Shown: one piece after another, positions 7,105-14,061 of the stretch | How positions within the stretch are numbered: position 1 is the stretch's first letter | Layout: every line of letters starts with the position of its first letter | Assembly: GCA_965659115.1 (NCBI GenBank) | Contig: CBFHUP010000049.1 | Coordinates: 1 to 19,096, forward strand | From: UBA8752 sp965659115 | GTDB lineage: Bacteria > Bacteroidota > Bacteroidia > Flavobacteriales_D > Sanyastnellaceae | Length of the DNA: 19,096 nt | Direction: 5' to 3' | Notes under the pieces: generated by a model | What the model was told of the DNA's origin: nothing | The model's input: the letters and a program-made list of their open reading frames with translations, nothing else | Database searches by the model: none | Made by a program: the position numbers and the translations under genes

Positions 7105-8514
7105 ATGAAAGTCGAACAGATCTACACCGGATGTCTCGCCCAAGGCGCCTACTACATCGAGTGCTGTGACGAGGCGGTTGTCATCGACCCACTCCGGGAA
7201 GTTCAGCCCTACCTGGACCGGGCCGAGGCCAGCGGCAAGAAGATCAAATACATCTTCGAGACGCACTTTCATGCGGATTTTGTGAGCGGCCACGTCACCC
7301 TCTCCGAGAAAACAGGTGCGCCCATTGTCTTTGGGCCCAATGCTCACCCCAAGTTCAATGCTCACCTTGCCACAGATGGAGAAGTGTTCAAGGTCGGAAA
7401 GGTGACCATTGAGGTCATCCACACCCCGGGTCACACCATGGAGTCCACGACTTACTTGCTGCGCGATAAAGAGGGCAAACCCCACGCCATCTTTACAGGT
7501 GACACCCTGTTTCTGGGCGATGTTGGACGCCCCGACTTGGCCCAAAAAGGAGCCGATATGACCCAAGAGCAGCTGGCAGGCACCCTGTTTGACAGCCTGC
7601 GCAACAAAATCATGACCCTTCCCGACGATGTGACCGTCTATCCCGGGCATGGCGCGGGATCGGCTTGCGGCAAAAACATGAGTTCGGAGACCGTGGGCAC
7701 CCTGGGCGACCAGAAGGCCAACAATTATGCCCTTCGCCCCGACATGACCAAGGCTGAATTCGTGAAGGAAGTCACCGATGGTCTCCTCCCCCCTCCTGCA
7801 TACTTCCCGCTCAATGTGAAGCTGAACAAGGAAGGATATGAGCCCATGGAGAAGGCGCTGGAACGCGGACAGCAGGGGCTCTCGCCAGAGGCCTTTAATG
7901 CTGCAGCCAATGAGACCGGAGCAGTGGTATTGGACGTGCGCTCCAAAGAAGCCTTCGCTGCCGCGCACATCCCCAGAAGCACCTTCATTGGATTGGATGG
8001 CAATTTCGCCCCTTGGGTGGGCGCTATGATTGTGGACCTGGAGCAACCGATTTTGCTGGTCTGCGAAGGCGACAAAATCCACGAGGCCATCACCCGGCTC
8101 TCTCGGGTTGGGTTTGACCAGGTTCTGGGCCACCTCTCTGGGGGATTGGACGCTTGGAAAAAAGCGGGTTTGGACACCGATCACATTGCCGCCATTGGCG
8201 CTTCCGATTTCGCCAGCCTCTGTCAAGCTCCAAACGCGCAGGTGATCGACGTTCGCAAACCAGGAGAATTCCAATCGGAGCACGTTCTAAACGCAGAATC
8301 CATGCCTTTGGCCGACTTGAACCAGCACTTGGCGTCCATCCCCAAGGAGCAGCCGTTTTACCTGCATTGCTTGTCGGGATACCGTTCATTGATTGCATTG
8401 AGCATTTTGAAGGCCCGGGGCCTGCACAACGGCATCAATGTTGAAGGCGGATTCGACGCCATCAAAGAGACCGACGCTCCCATGAGCGATTACGTTTGCC
8501 CTTCGACCCTCTGA
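7105..8514 (+). CDS. CstB-like persulfide dioxygenase with two rhodanese domains
   Basis: The 469-residue protein has three parts. Residues 1-250 are an ETHE1-type metallo-beta-lactamase fold with iron-ligand candidates H54, H56, D58 (THFHADFVSGH), H110 (TPGH), D133 (GDTLF) and H182 (PGHG). Residues 260-355 are a first rhodanese domain whose active loop reads VCEGDKIHE, lacking the canonical CxxGxR and so probably inactive or altered. Residues 365-469 are a second rhodanese domain with a complete loop HCLSGYR (Cys 422). This order matches the CstB type, which oxidises glutathione-like or CoA persulfides to sulfite/thiosulfate and so detoxifies sulfide. The cytoplasmic location is inferred from the lack of a signal peptide. 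It probably works in sulfide/persulfide homeostasis with the SulP gene just upstream. Confidence 0.93.
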   Translation: MKVEQIYTGCLAQGAYYIECCDEAVVIDPLREVQPYLDRAEASGKKIKYIFETHFHADFVSGHVTLSEKTGAPIVFGPNAHPKFNAHLATDGEVFKVGKVTIEVIHTPGHTMESTTYLLRDKEGKPHAIFTGDTLFLGDVGRPDLAQKGADMTQEQLAGTLFDSLRNKIMTLPDDVTVYPGHGAGSACGKNMSSETVGTLGDQKANNYALRPDMTKAEFVKEVTDGLLPPPAYFPLNVKLNKEGYEPMEKALERGQQGLSPEAFNAAANETGAVVLDVRSKEAFAAAHIPRSTFIGLDGNFAPWVGAMIVDLEQPILLVCEGDKIHEAITRLSRVGFDQVLGHLSGGLDAWKKAGLDTDHIAAIGASDFASLCQAPNAQVIDVRKPGEFQSEHVLNAESMPLADLNQHLASIPKEQPFYLHCLSGYRSLIALSILKARGLHNGINVEGGFDAIKETDAPMSDYVCPSTL

Positions 8515-8577
8515 GGTTTGGCGGGTACGAAGCGCAGGTGTAGTTTTGCCCTCCTCTGAAATTGCTCAGGGTGTCAC

Positions 8578-8659
8578 ACCCAGGTGGCGAAATTGGTAGA
8601 CGCGCAGTCTTCAGGTGGCTGTGCCTTCGGGCGTGCGGGTTCGAGTCCCGCTCTGGGTA
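8578..8659 (+). tRNA. tRNA-Leu (anticodon CAG)
   Basis: The cloverleaf can be drawn completely. The acceptor stem joins 8578-8584 to 8652-8658, closing with a G-U pair. The D-arm contains AAATTGGTAGA, typical of tRNA-Leu. The anticodon stem joins 8605-8609 to 8617-8621, with loop 8610-8616 and anticodon CAG at 8612-8614. A long variable arm of class II type follows, then T-stem GCGGG/CCCGC with TTCGAGT. The discriminator is A8659; CCA is not encoded. It decodes CUG leucine codons. Confidence 0.96.
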
Positions 8660-8667
8660 CGAAGAGA

Positions 8668-8697
8668 AGAGGCTCCATCAAGGGGCCTCTTTTTTTT
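8668..8697 (+). terminator. Terminator of tRNA-Leu
   Basis: A 9-bp stem (8668-8676 with 8682-8690, one G-U pair) surrounds loop ATCAA and is followed by seven or more T residues. It lies nine bases after the tRNA end and separates it from the LRR gene. Confidence 0.9.
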
Positions 8698-8757
8698 GCG
8701 CAATCCTATCGCCGGCGCCAAGGTTTCGCTCCTGTATCCCCCTCAGCCAAAAGCACC

Positions 8758-9795
8758 ATGCGCCACTTCCTCCTCGCCTTATTGTTGACTTCGGCGGTCG
8801 CCATGTACGGGCAAACCACCGCCATTCCCGACCCTGCATTCGAACAAGCCCTCATCGACTTGGGATTCGATTCTGGAGAACTGGATGGCGTGGCCCAGAA
8901 CCTGTTTTTAGAGAGCATTGTCCTGTTGGACATCCCCGAGCTCGGCATTGAAGACTTGACGGGCATCGAAGCGTGCACAGCCCTCGAGCGCCTCTATTGT
9001 CAAGGCAACAACATCTCCTCCATCGACCTGAGCAACAACCCGTATTTGTGGCGGCTCTACATCAGTGACAACCAGCTCGACAGCCTTGACCTTTCCGGTC
9101 ATGCCTATTTGGAATATGTATCCTGCCATTCCAACAACCTGTCCTACTTGAACATCGAGGACTGCCCCGCTATTGAAAGGCTGTTTACCCGATATAACCC
9201 CCTGGGGGCGCTCGATGTCAGCGGATGCAACAACCTGCGCGGCTTGTATTGCAACTCAAACGAACTGAACGTGTTGGACGTAAGCGCCAACCCTGATCTT
9301 GAAGGCCTGCATTGCGGCAACAACCAGCTCACGTCCTTGATCCTTGACAACCACCCTGACCTCGAATTCCTGAGTTGTTCCGACAACCTACTGACCTCGC
9401 TCAGCCTTCATTCCTCACCCGACCTCGAAGAGCTGGAATGCGCCAACAATCAGCTTACGTGCCTGAATTTGAACCCAGGATCCGTGTTGTCACTGGAAAT
9501 TGATGACGACAAGTTCATGGCGCAAGGCAATCCTGACTTGTTCTGCGTGTCGATTTTCAATCCCGAATCGGCCCAACAGTACCTCTCCCCATTTTTCGAC
9601 AACGAAGTGACCTTCATGACCGATTGTGGCGACGATTGCGGAGGGGTGGCCACTGAAGGCTCCTTGGACAACCCTCCATCTGTAGTGGTGTCAACCTGCG
9701 ATATCTTGGGCAGGCCGTCGGATATCGGCGCGTCAACCTTGCTGATTCAACATCTGGACAACGGCCAGGTGCGCAAAATCGTCATCGTGGATTAA
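8758..9795 (+). CDS. Secreted leucine-rich-repeat protein with T9SS-like tail
   Basis: The 345-residue protein starts with a signal peptide (MRHFLLALLLTSAVAMYGQ). About eight leucine-rich repeats of roughly 21 residues follow, with the pattern LxxLxCxxNxLxxLDLSxNPxL; the first is near LERLYCQGNN and the last near LEELECANNQL. A Cys/acidic spacer (DCGDDCGG) leads to a C-terminal segment, CDILGRPSD...NGQVRKIVIVD. Its DxLGR start and basic-hydrophobic end match the type A sorting domain of the T9SS. The protein is therefore probably exported across the outer membrane and anchored or released at the surface, where LRRs bind proteins or glycans. I chose ATG 8758 because the upstream extension runs through the tRNA. 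No partner genes are linked. Confidence 0.88.
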   Translation: MRHFLLALLLTSAVAMYGQTTAIPDPAFEQALIDLGFDSGELDGVAQNLFLESIVLLDIPELGIEDLTGIEACTALERLYCQGNNISSIDLSNNPYLWRLYISDNQLDSLDLSGHAYLEYVSCHSNNLSYLNIEDCPAIERLFTRYNPLGALDVSGCNNLRGLYCNSNELNVLDVSANPDLEGLHCGNNQLTSLILDNHPDLEFLSCSDNLLTSLSLHSSPDLEELECANNQLTCLNLNPGSVLSLEIDDDKFMAQGNPDLFCVSIFNPESAQQYLSPFFDNEVTFMTDCGDDCGGVATEGSLDNPPSVVVSTCDILGRPSDIGASTLLIQHLDNGQVRKIVIVD

Positions 9796-9867
9796 CCGGT
9801 CGCGACGCCCTTCACATATCAGAAGGCGCTGACGAACCCTCACCCACATCAAGCGCGTATCAGAACC

Positions 9868-10284
9868 ATGCGCTTGAAAAACTCTCTTTCCGTTTTGGCT
9901 ATTCTGGGTCTGGCCTCCTGCTCACCCGAAGCCTATATCGACCCCATAGAGCCGATGGCTGATGACCCGACAGCGCCGCCCGTGTCGGCTCTTGTGGCTC
10001 AAGAAACCGCGGACCCGCTGGTGGTTTTGAGGCTCAACGTGCCTTACTCGTGGACCGGTTGCCATGGTGAAGGTCAAATGACCTTCCATGAGGCTGGAGA
10101 AATGTCATGGGAGGTGGACGGCCAAACGTTCGACTCCCCTTATTTGCTCGATGACGAAGACCAACTCTTTCCGGGCTGTGCGGAAGGTTGTGACAACATG
10201 CTGCCCTATCGATACGACGCCGACCTGCGCCAATGGCGGCAGTTTGATGGATACTGCTGGTACGCGCTGACGCCGCTCCACTGA
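9868..10284 (+). CDS. Small lipoprotein of unknown function
   Basis: The 138-residue protein carries a lipoprotein signal with lipobox LASC (Cys 18), followed by an acidic, Pro-rich linker (about 19-45). The globular part (about 50-138) contains GCHGEGQMTF, PGCAEGCDN and GYCWYAL, with four or five cysteines and many aromatics. It resembles no family I can name. It is probably lipid-anchored to the outer membrane or periplasmic face. The gene stands alone, 72 bp after the LRR gene and convergent with cysN. The 10281-10304 interval between the two stops contains a CTGAGC/GCTCAG inverted repeat that could end both transcripts, but it has no T-run. Confidence 0.75.
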   Translation: MRLKNSLSVLAILGLASCSPEAYIDPIEPMADDPTAPPVSALVAQETADPLVVLRLNVPYSWTGCHGEGQMTFHEAGEMSWEVDGQTFDSPYLLDDEDQLFPGCAEGCDNMLPYRYDADLRQWRQFDGYCWYALTPLH

Positions 10285-10300
10285 GCAGACTGCCGCGGGC

Positions 10301-11551
10301 TCAGGTGTAGATGACCCCAGCAGCCACGGTCAGGCGGGTTCCAGGATCGACAAGGATGAAGGAACCCGTCGCGCGGTTGCGGCGGTAATCGTCGACCAGA
10401 ATGGGGGCCGCTGTGCGGATCCTGATCCGGGCGATGTCATTCATCCCGATGTCCAGGTCGTCTTCGATGCGGTGGAGGGTATTGATGTCGAGCTTGTAGA
10501 CCACCTCCTTCACGACGGCCTTGACCTCCCGAGAAGTGTGGTGCAATTCGAAGCGGGTACCTGGACGCATGGGCTGCTCGCCGAGCCAGCAAATGCGGGC
10601 ATCGAGGTCTTGAAGGGAATCTGGCTGGTTGTTCTCTCGAACGAGCATGTCCCCCCTTGAGAGGTCGATGTCGTCCGCGAGGGTCATGACCACGCTTTGG
10701 GGTGGGAAGGCCATGTCAACCTGCTTTTCACCAATGGCAATCGAGGTCACCTTGCTACCGAGTCCACTGGGCAAGGCCACCACCTCATCTCCCACTTTGA
10801 ACACCCCGCCGGAGACCCGACCTGCATACCCGCGGAAATCCCGGTGGGCATCGGTTTGAGGGCGCACGACATACTGTACTGGGAATCGGCAATCCTGCAG
10901 GTTGCGGTCTGCTGCCACATGGACGTGCTCGAGGTGCTGCAACAAAGTGGGCCCATCGTACCAAGCCGTATTGTCGGAGCGGTCCACTACGTTGTCACCT
11001 TGCAAGGCGCTGATCGGGATAAACCGAATGTCGGGGATGTCCAAACGGCTGGAGAAGCTCTGAAAAGCTGCGACGATGGCGTTGTACCGGGCCTCATCCC
11101 AATCAACGAGGTCCATTTTATTGACGCACACCACCATGTGCTTGATGCCCAAAAGGTGGGTGATGAAGCTGTGACGGTGGGTCTGCTCCAACATGCCTGT
11201 GCGGGCATCGATGAGGATGATGGCCAGGTCGGCAGTAGAAGCCCCTGTGACCATGTTCCGGGTATACTGGATGTGCCCCGGGGCGTCTGCGATGATGAAT
11301 TTTCGCTTGGGCGTGGCGAAGTAGCGGTAGGCCACATCGATGGTGATTCCCTGCTCCCGTTCGGCACGGAGGCCGTCGGTGAGGAGAGAAAGGTCCGCGC
11401 CATCTGTTCCGCGCTGGCTCGATGCCTGCTCGATGGATTCGAGCTGGTCCTCGAAGATGGTCTTGCTGTCATACAGCAAACGCCCGATCAACGTACTCTT
11501 GCCGTCGTCTACGCTGCCTGCCGTGATAAAGCGAAGGAGTCCTTGTGCCAT
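10301..11551 (-). CDS. cysN: Sulfate adenylyltransferase subunit 1 (GTPase)
   Basis: The GTPase subunit of heterodimeric ATP sulfurylase, which with CysD makes APS from sulfate and ATP. Its EF-Tu-like G domain has G1 GSVDDGKST (12-20), switch EREQGITIDVAYRYF (64-78), G3 DAPGH (89-93) and G4 NKMD (144-147). Two beta-barrel domains follow to residue 416. It is a little shorter than E. coli CysN (475 residues), as usual in this phylum, and has no fused CysC domain. It is the last gene of the cys operon, two bases after the sulfotransferase stop. The separation of cysN from cysD by another gene is unusual. Confidence 0.96.
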   Translation of the reverse strand: MAQGLLRFITAGSVDDGKSTLIGRLLYDSKTIFEDQLESIEQASSQRGTDGADLSLLTDGLRAEREQGITIDVAYRYFATPKRKFIIADAPGHIQYTRNMVTGASTADLAIILIDARTGMLEQTHRHSFITHLLGIKHMVVCVNKMDLVDWDEARYNAIVAAFQSFSSRLDIPDIRFIPISALQGDNVVDRSDNTAWYDGPTLLQHLEHVHVAADRNLQDCRFPVQYVVRPQTDAHRDFRGYAGRVSGGVFKVGDEVVALPSGLGSKVTSIAIGEKQVDMAFPPQSVVMTLADDIDLSRGDMLVRENNQPDSLQDLDARICWLGEQPMRPGTRFELHHTSREVKAVVKEVVYKLDINTLHRIEDDLDIGMNDIARIRIRTAAPILVDDYRRNRATGSFILVDPGTRLTVAAGVIYT

Positions 11552-11553
11552 GA

Positions 11554-12189
11554 TTACTTCTTAAATGTCAGTAAATCCTTGATTCTCTGCTTGCGCCCTT
11601 TTCGTGGATCAGCATTGCTGTGATAATCCTCCCCGTGATAATCTACCTCAACAAAACTGGCAAGCTTGGCGAATAACCTTGGATCTTTCAGCGATCCGAA
11701 GAAGAACTTGAATTGAGGGTTCTTCCTAAAGAAAGAGAGGACAGAGCCGATGTGCTCGAGATAAATTTTTTGATAGTGTGCCTTTAGACTCGAGGCGATT
11801 TCTCCGGAATTGAGACTCTGCTCATCATCATATTCAACTTGATGTTCTGGGATTTTGAATCCTCCTTTCCGGTGTACATGTTTTCTCAAGCTTCGGAACC
11901 AATCGTCAGGGTCTCGATAAACCAGAATGAACCTTGCATCGGGATGTCTACTCGACACGATTTCCGGGACATCTCTATGAAACCATGGCCAATCCTCAAA
12001 CACATCAGATTCCATAAAATCCTCATCCTTCATGACCTCTTCATGCCGCCCTTCATACCATAGTTTGGACCACGCCGGCGACCGGGCATCATTCCACCCT
12101 GCCCGCTTGAAACCATGAGCTTCGAAAAAGTCTCCAATACTCGTCGTTCCCGTTTTCTGCCGATTCAAGATGAACACTTTTTCCTTCAT
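11554..12189 (-). CDS. PAPS-dependent sulfotransferase-like protein
   Basis: The 211-residue cytoplasmic protein has the sulfotransferase P-loop fold signatures. The 5'-phosphosulfate loop is NRQKTGTTS (9-17). The 3'-phosphate-binding strand-helix is RFILVYRDPDDWFRS (86-100), preceded by EDWPWFHRDVPE. This arrangement resembles the Sulfotransfer_4 type. The acceptor is not predictable; glycans, lipids or small metabolites are all possible. Its ATG overlaps the cysD stop (TGATG) and it ends two bases before cysN, so it is translated within the PAPS-producing operon. Its DNA is visibly richer in A/T than cysD and cysN, with runs such as AAATTTTTT-like stretches near 11760, suggesting later insertion into an existing cysDN pair. 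Confidence 0.85.
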   Translation of the reverse strand: MKEKVFILNRQKTGTTSIGDFFEAHGFKRAGWNDARSPAWSKLWYEGRHEEVMKDEDFMESDVFEDWPWFHRDVPEIVSSRHPDARFILVYRDPDDWFRSLRKHVHRKGGFKIPEHQVEYDDEQSLNSGEIASSLKAHYQKIYLEHIGSVLSFFRKNPQFKFFFGSLKDPRLFAKLASFVEVDYHGEDYHSNADPRKGRKQRIKDLLTFKK

Positions 12190-13097
12190 CAGAAATAGCC
12201 TTCTTTTTTGCGGTCCTCCATGGCGCTTTGGCTGCGCTTGTCGTCCATGCGGCCACCGCGTTCTGTCTTGCGTGCTGCAGCCACCTCACCGATGATTTTC
12301 TCGAGGGTGTCTGCATCGCTTTCTACCGCTCCGGTGATGGTCAAATCGCCAAGGGTACGGAACCGAACCTGCAAGTTTTCAGGCTTTTCGTCGGGACGCA
12401 AATTCAAATATTCGCTGTTGGCCAAGATCTGACCTTCGCGCCGGATCACTTCGCGCTGGTGGGCAAAGTAGAGGCTCGGAATGGCGATGTTCTCACGCAG
12501 GATGTAATTCCAAATGTCCAGCTCTGTCCAATTGTTGAGGGGAAACACTCGGAAGTGTTCTCCAGGCTGGTGCTTGCCATTGTACAAGTCCCACAGTTCT
12601 GGCCGCTGGTTCTTGGGGTCCCATTGACTGAAGTCGTCCCGGTGGCTAAAAAAGCGCTCTTTGGCCCGCGCCTTCTCCTCGTCTCGGCGGGCACCGCCGA
12701 GACACGCATCAAACTGGTGCGCCTCGATGGTCGAGATGAGGGTCGGTGTTTGGATGCGGTTCCGCGAAGCATTGAAGCCCTTTTCCTCGGTCACCTCACC
12801 CTTGTCGATCAGGTCTTGGACACTGCCCACAATGAGCTGCACGCCCAATTCCTCGACCAAATCGTCACGGAATTGAATCGTCTCAGGGAAGTTGTGGCCG
12901 GTGTCAATGTGCACCAAAGGCATGGGAATACGCGCAGGGGCAAAAGCCTTGCGGGCCAAGTGTGTCACGCAAATGCTGTCTTTTCCGCCGCTAAACAGGA
13001 TGGCCGGCTTGTCAAATTGCGCTGCCACTTCCCGCAAAACATACATCCCCTCTGCTTCCAGCTCGTCGAGGTGACTTAAGTTGTAATCACTGCTCAT
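12189..13097 (-). CDS. cysD: Sulfate adenylyltransferase subunit 2
   Basis: The catalytic ATP-sulfurylase subunit, of the PAPS-reductase/PP-loop fold. With start ATG 13097 the product is 302 residues, exactly the E. coli length. The PP-loop SGGKDS is at 36-41, HIDTGHNFPET follows, and the RRDEEKARAKER region and NWTELDIWNYI are family-typical. An upstream start at 13145 would add 16 residues not seen in the family. The first bases overlap the last 11 bp of the DUF2061 gene, and its TGA shares one base with the sulfotransferase ATG. Both overlaps indicate translational coupling. Confidence 0.96.
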   Translation of the reverse strand: MSSDYNLSHLDELEAEGMYVLREVAAQFDKPAILFSGGKDSICVTHLARKAFAPARIPMPLVHIDTGHNFPETIQFRDDLVEELGVQLIVGSVQDLIDKGEVTEEKGFNASRNRIQTPTLISTIEAHQFDACLGGARRDEEKARAKERFFSHRDDFSQWDPKNQRPELWDLYNGKHQPGEHFRVFPLNNWTELDIWNYILRENIAIPSLYFAHQREVIRREGQILANSEYLNLRPDEKPENLQVRFRTLGDLTITGAVESDADTLEKIIGEVAAARKTERGGRMDDKRSQSAMEDRKKEGYF

Positions 13098-13317
13098 CTT
13101 TTGCTTTTCTTCCAATTTTTCCAAGGCGGAACCAAGCGCGCTCATGGAAATAGTACAACACCATTTTCAGGACGCTCTCCATGACCATAATGCCGCTTGC
13201 CTTCTTGATGTCGCCAAAGACGATATAGACGAACATAAATGTTGTCGCAGATGCAATGACCCGCCAGGTCAAAGTCTTGGCGATGTGTCTTTTGCGGGAG
13301 CGTTTTTCGTCCATCAT
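13087..13317 (-). CDS. DUF2061 small membrane protein
   Basis: The 76-residue protein has a basic N-terminus (EKRSRKRHIAKTLTWRVIAS), two hydrophobic stretches (about 19-38 and 43-58) and a charged tail. The RHIAKTLTWRVIA pattern is the DUF2061 hallmark. Its biochemical role is unknown. Genes of this family often sit beside cysC/cysDN in Bacteroidota and other bacteria, so a link to sulfate activation or membrane sulfation is plausible (inference). Start ATG 13317 overlaps the cysC TGA as TGATG. Its 3' end overlaps cysD. Confidence 0.85.
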   Translation of the reverse strand: MMDEKRSRKRHIAKTLTWRVIASATTFMFVYIVFGDIKKASGIMVMESVLKMVLYYFHERAWFRLGKIGRKAKDEQ

Positions 13318-13775
13318 CAATCCAATCCAGCAAATTCGCGCACGGCCGAAACCCCTTGCTCGATGCTTATATCTGTGGTATCTAAATCCAAGTAGTCCGC
13401 CTCAGGCGCACCGTACTGATCAGAATGGAAATGCTCCCTTCCACGGGCCTCAGTGGTGTGCACATAGACCTCCTTAACATGAGCGCGCGCCTTGAATTCC
13501 TCGCGCAACCAACGGAATGGAGCCACCACAGCCACAATGGAAATGCGGCCTTGACGGCTCAGGTACAATGCAATGTCTTGCGCCCTTCGGATGTTGGCCT
13601 CTCTCCCGGACTGGCTGTAATCGGCATTTGCCGTCAGAGCCCGGAGATCGTCGCCATCCACCATGAAAACATCGTGGCGGGCCGCCTTGAGCTCCTCCAT
13701 CAATGCCCGACCAAGGGTAGACTTACCAGCTCCAGGTTGCCCTGTGATCCAAATGATGGGATGCTCCTTGGTCAT
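13317..13775 (-). CDS. cysC: Adenylyl-sulfate kinase (APS kinase)
   Basis: It phosphorylates APS to PAPS, the sulfate donor for sulfotransferases and for PAPS reductase. The 152-residue protein has Walker A GQPGAGKST (12-20), the APS-binding DGDDLR (40-45), NIRR (61-64), VAVVAPFRWLREE (81-93) and EVYVHTTEARGREHFHSDQY (102-121). It is shorter than E. coli CysC (201 residues), the normal short form in this phylum. It is first in the operon, with a promoter box just upstream. PAPS made here would be available to the operon's own sulfotransferase. Confidence 0.93.
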   Translation of the reverse strand: MTKEHPIIWITGQPGAGKSTLGRALMEELKAARHDVFMVDGDDLRALTANADYSQSGREANIRRAQDIALYLSRQGRISIVAVVAPFRWLREEFKARAHVKEVYVHTTEARGREHFHSDQYGAPEADYLDLDTTDISIEQGVSAVREFAGLD

Positions 13776-13779
13776 GAAT

Positions 13780-13787
13780 CAAAGATA
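13780..13787 (-). promoter_or_regulatory. -7 promoter box of the cys operon, next to the start codon
   Basis: On the minus strand TATCTTTG matches TAnnTTTG exactly and ends only four bases before the cysC ATG (13775). Transcription would begin at or very near the ATG, which implies a leaderless or nearly leaderless mRNA. No clear -33 TTTG is seen. Confidence 0.4.
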
Positions 13788-13811
13788 AAACCGCTTTAAC
13801 GACCGGCACGT

Positions 13812-13823
13812 CTTGAATTCAAG
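13812..13823. promoter_or_regulatory. 12-bp palindrome upstream of cysC, possible operator
   Basis: CTTGAATTCAAG is a perfect palindrome 37-48 bp before the cysC ATG and 25 bp upstream of the -7 box. That is where a -33 element or an activator/repressor site would be. No regulator gene is adjacent. Confidence 0.35.
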
Positions 13824-13890
13824 GGATTAATTTTTTCGAGGAAAAAAAAATAATTTTACACTCAATGCACTGACCATTAGTACTTTACGG

Positions 13891-13906
13891 TTTTTTTCGA
13901 AAAAAA
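13891..13906. repeat. A/T inverted repeat T7-CG-A7
   Basis: TTTTTTTCGAAAAAAA is a perfect 16-bp palindrome. A related imperfect one (TTTTTTCGAGGAAAAAAA) lies at 13831-13848, about 60 bp away. Both are in the AT-rich stretch between cysC and the candidate small RNA and may act as bent DNA or UP-like elements for divergent promoters. Confidence 0.5.
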
Positions 13907-13908
13907 GT

Positions 13909-14040
13909 CGAGAGGAATTGAAACCCTAAAGGAGGCGCCTCAGTAAAGGGTAATGGTTTTGGTTACAGCCTCTCCCGCAAGGGAACAGGCGATTTGGTGA
14001 AACGAAGGGGCTCTCGAACGCGAGGGCCCTTTCTCTTTTT
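13909..14040 (+). ncRNA. Candidate structured small RNA (no family assigned)
   Basis: The segment has no good ORF but contains consecutive stem-loops. ACCCT/AGGGT joins 13923-13927 to 13947-13951 around the GAGGCGCCTC palindrome. A GCAA-tetraloop hairpin (68-76 with 81-90 of the 13900s) follows: GCCT/AGGC outside and TCCC/GGGA inside. A strong terminator ends the segment at 14040. CGAGAG (13909-13914) can also pair with CTCTCG (14011-14016) in the terminator's 5' arm, closing the whole RNA. No plus-strand gene lies upstream to explain the terminator. It could be a 6S-type or other regulatory RNA. I recognise no signature sequence of tmRNA, RNase P or SRP RNA. No clear promoter is seen. Confidence 0.35.
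14005..14040 (+). terminator. Strong rho-independent terminator
   Basis: A 12-bp stem (14005-14016 with 14021-14032, two or three G-U pairs) carries loop AACG and is followed by CTCTTTTT. The T-run is on the plus side, so it ends plus-strand transcription, although the nearest genes on both sides are minus-strand. On the minus strand it has no T-run, so it is a weaker terminator for the DUF983 operon. Confidence 0.75.
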
Positions 14041-14061
14041 ACGCCCTTTTTTCATTCGCAA

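Noticed and set aside
7072..8283. 403-codon minus-strand open frame opposite the persulfide dioxygenase gene
   Set aside because: Antisense shadow; all catalytic motifs are on the plus strand.
1..8659. Near-identical tRNA 3' ends at 1-15 and 8645-8659 as attL/attR of an 8.6-kb integrated element
   Set aside because: The second copy belongs to a complete tRNA with its own terminator, no integrase is present, and the interval carries ordinary chromosomal genes such as amtB and a DEAD-box helicase. Two tRNA-Leu genes explain it.
9805..9831. Hairpin between the LRR and lipoprotein genes (CGCCCTTC...GAAGGCG) as a terminator
   Set aside because: The stem is bulged and lacks a T-run; it may be chance.
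10697..11623. 308-codon plus-strand open frame across cysN and the sulfotransferase
   Set aside because: It covers the GTPase motifs in antisense and has no start context or family features.
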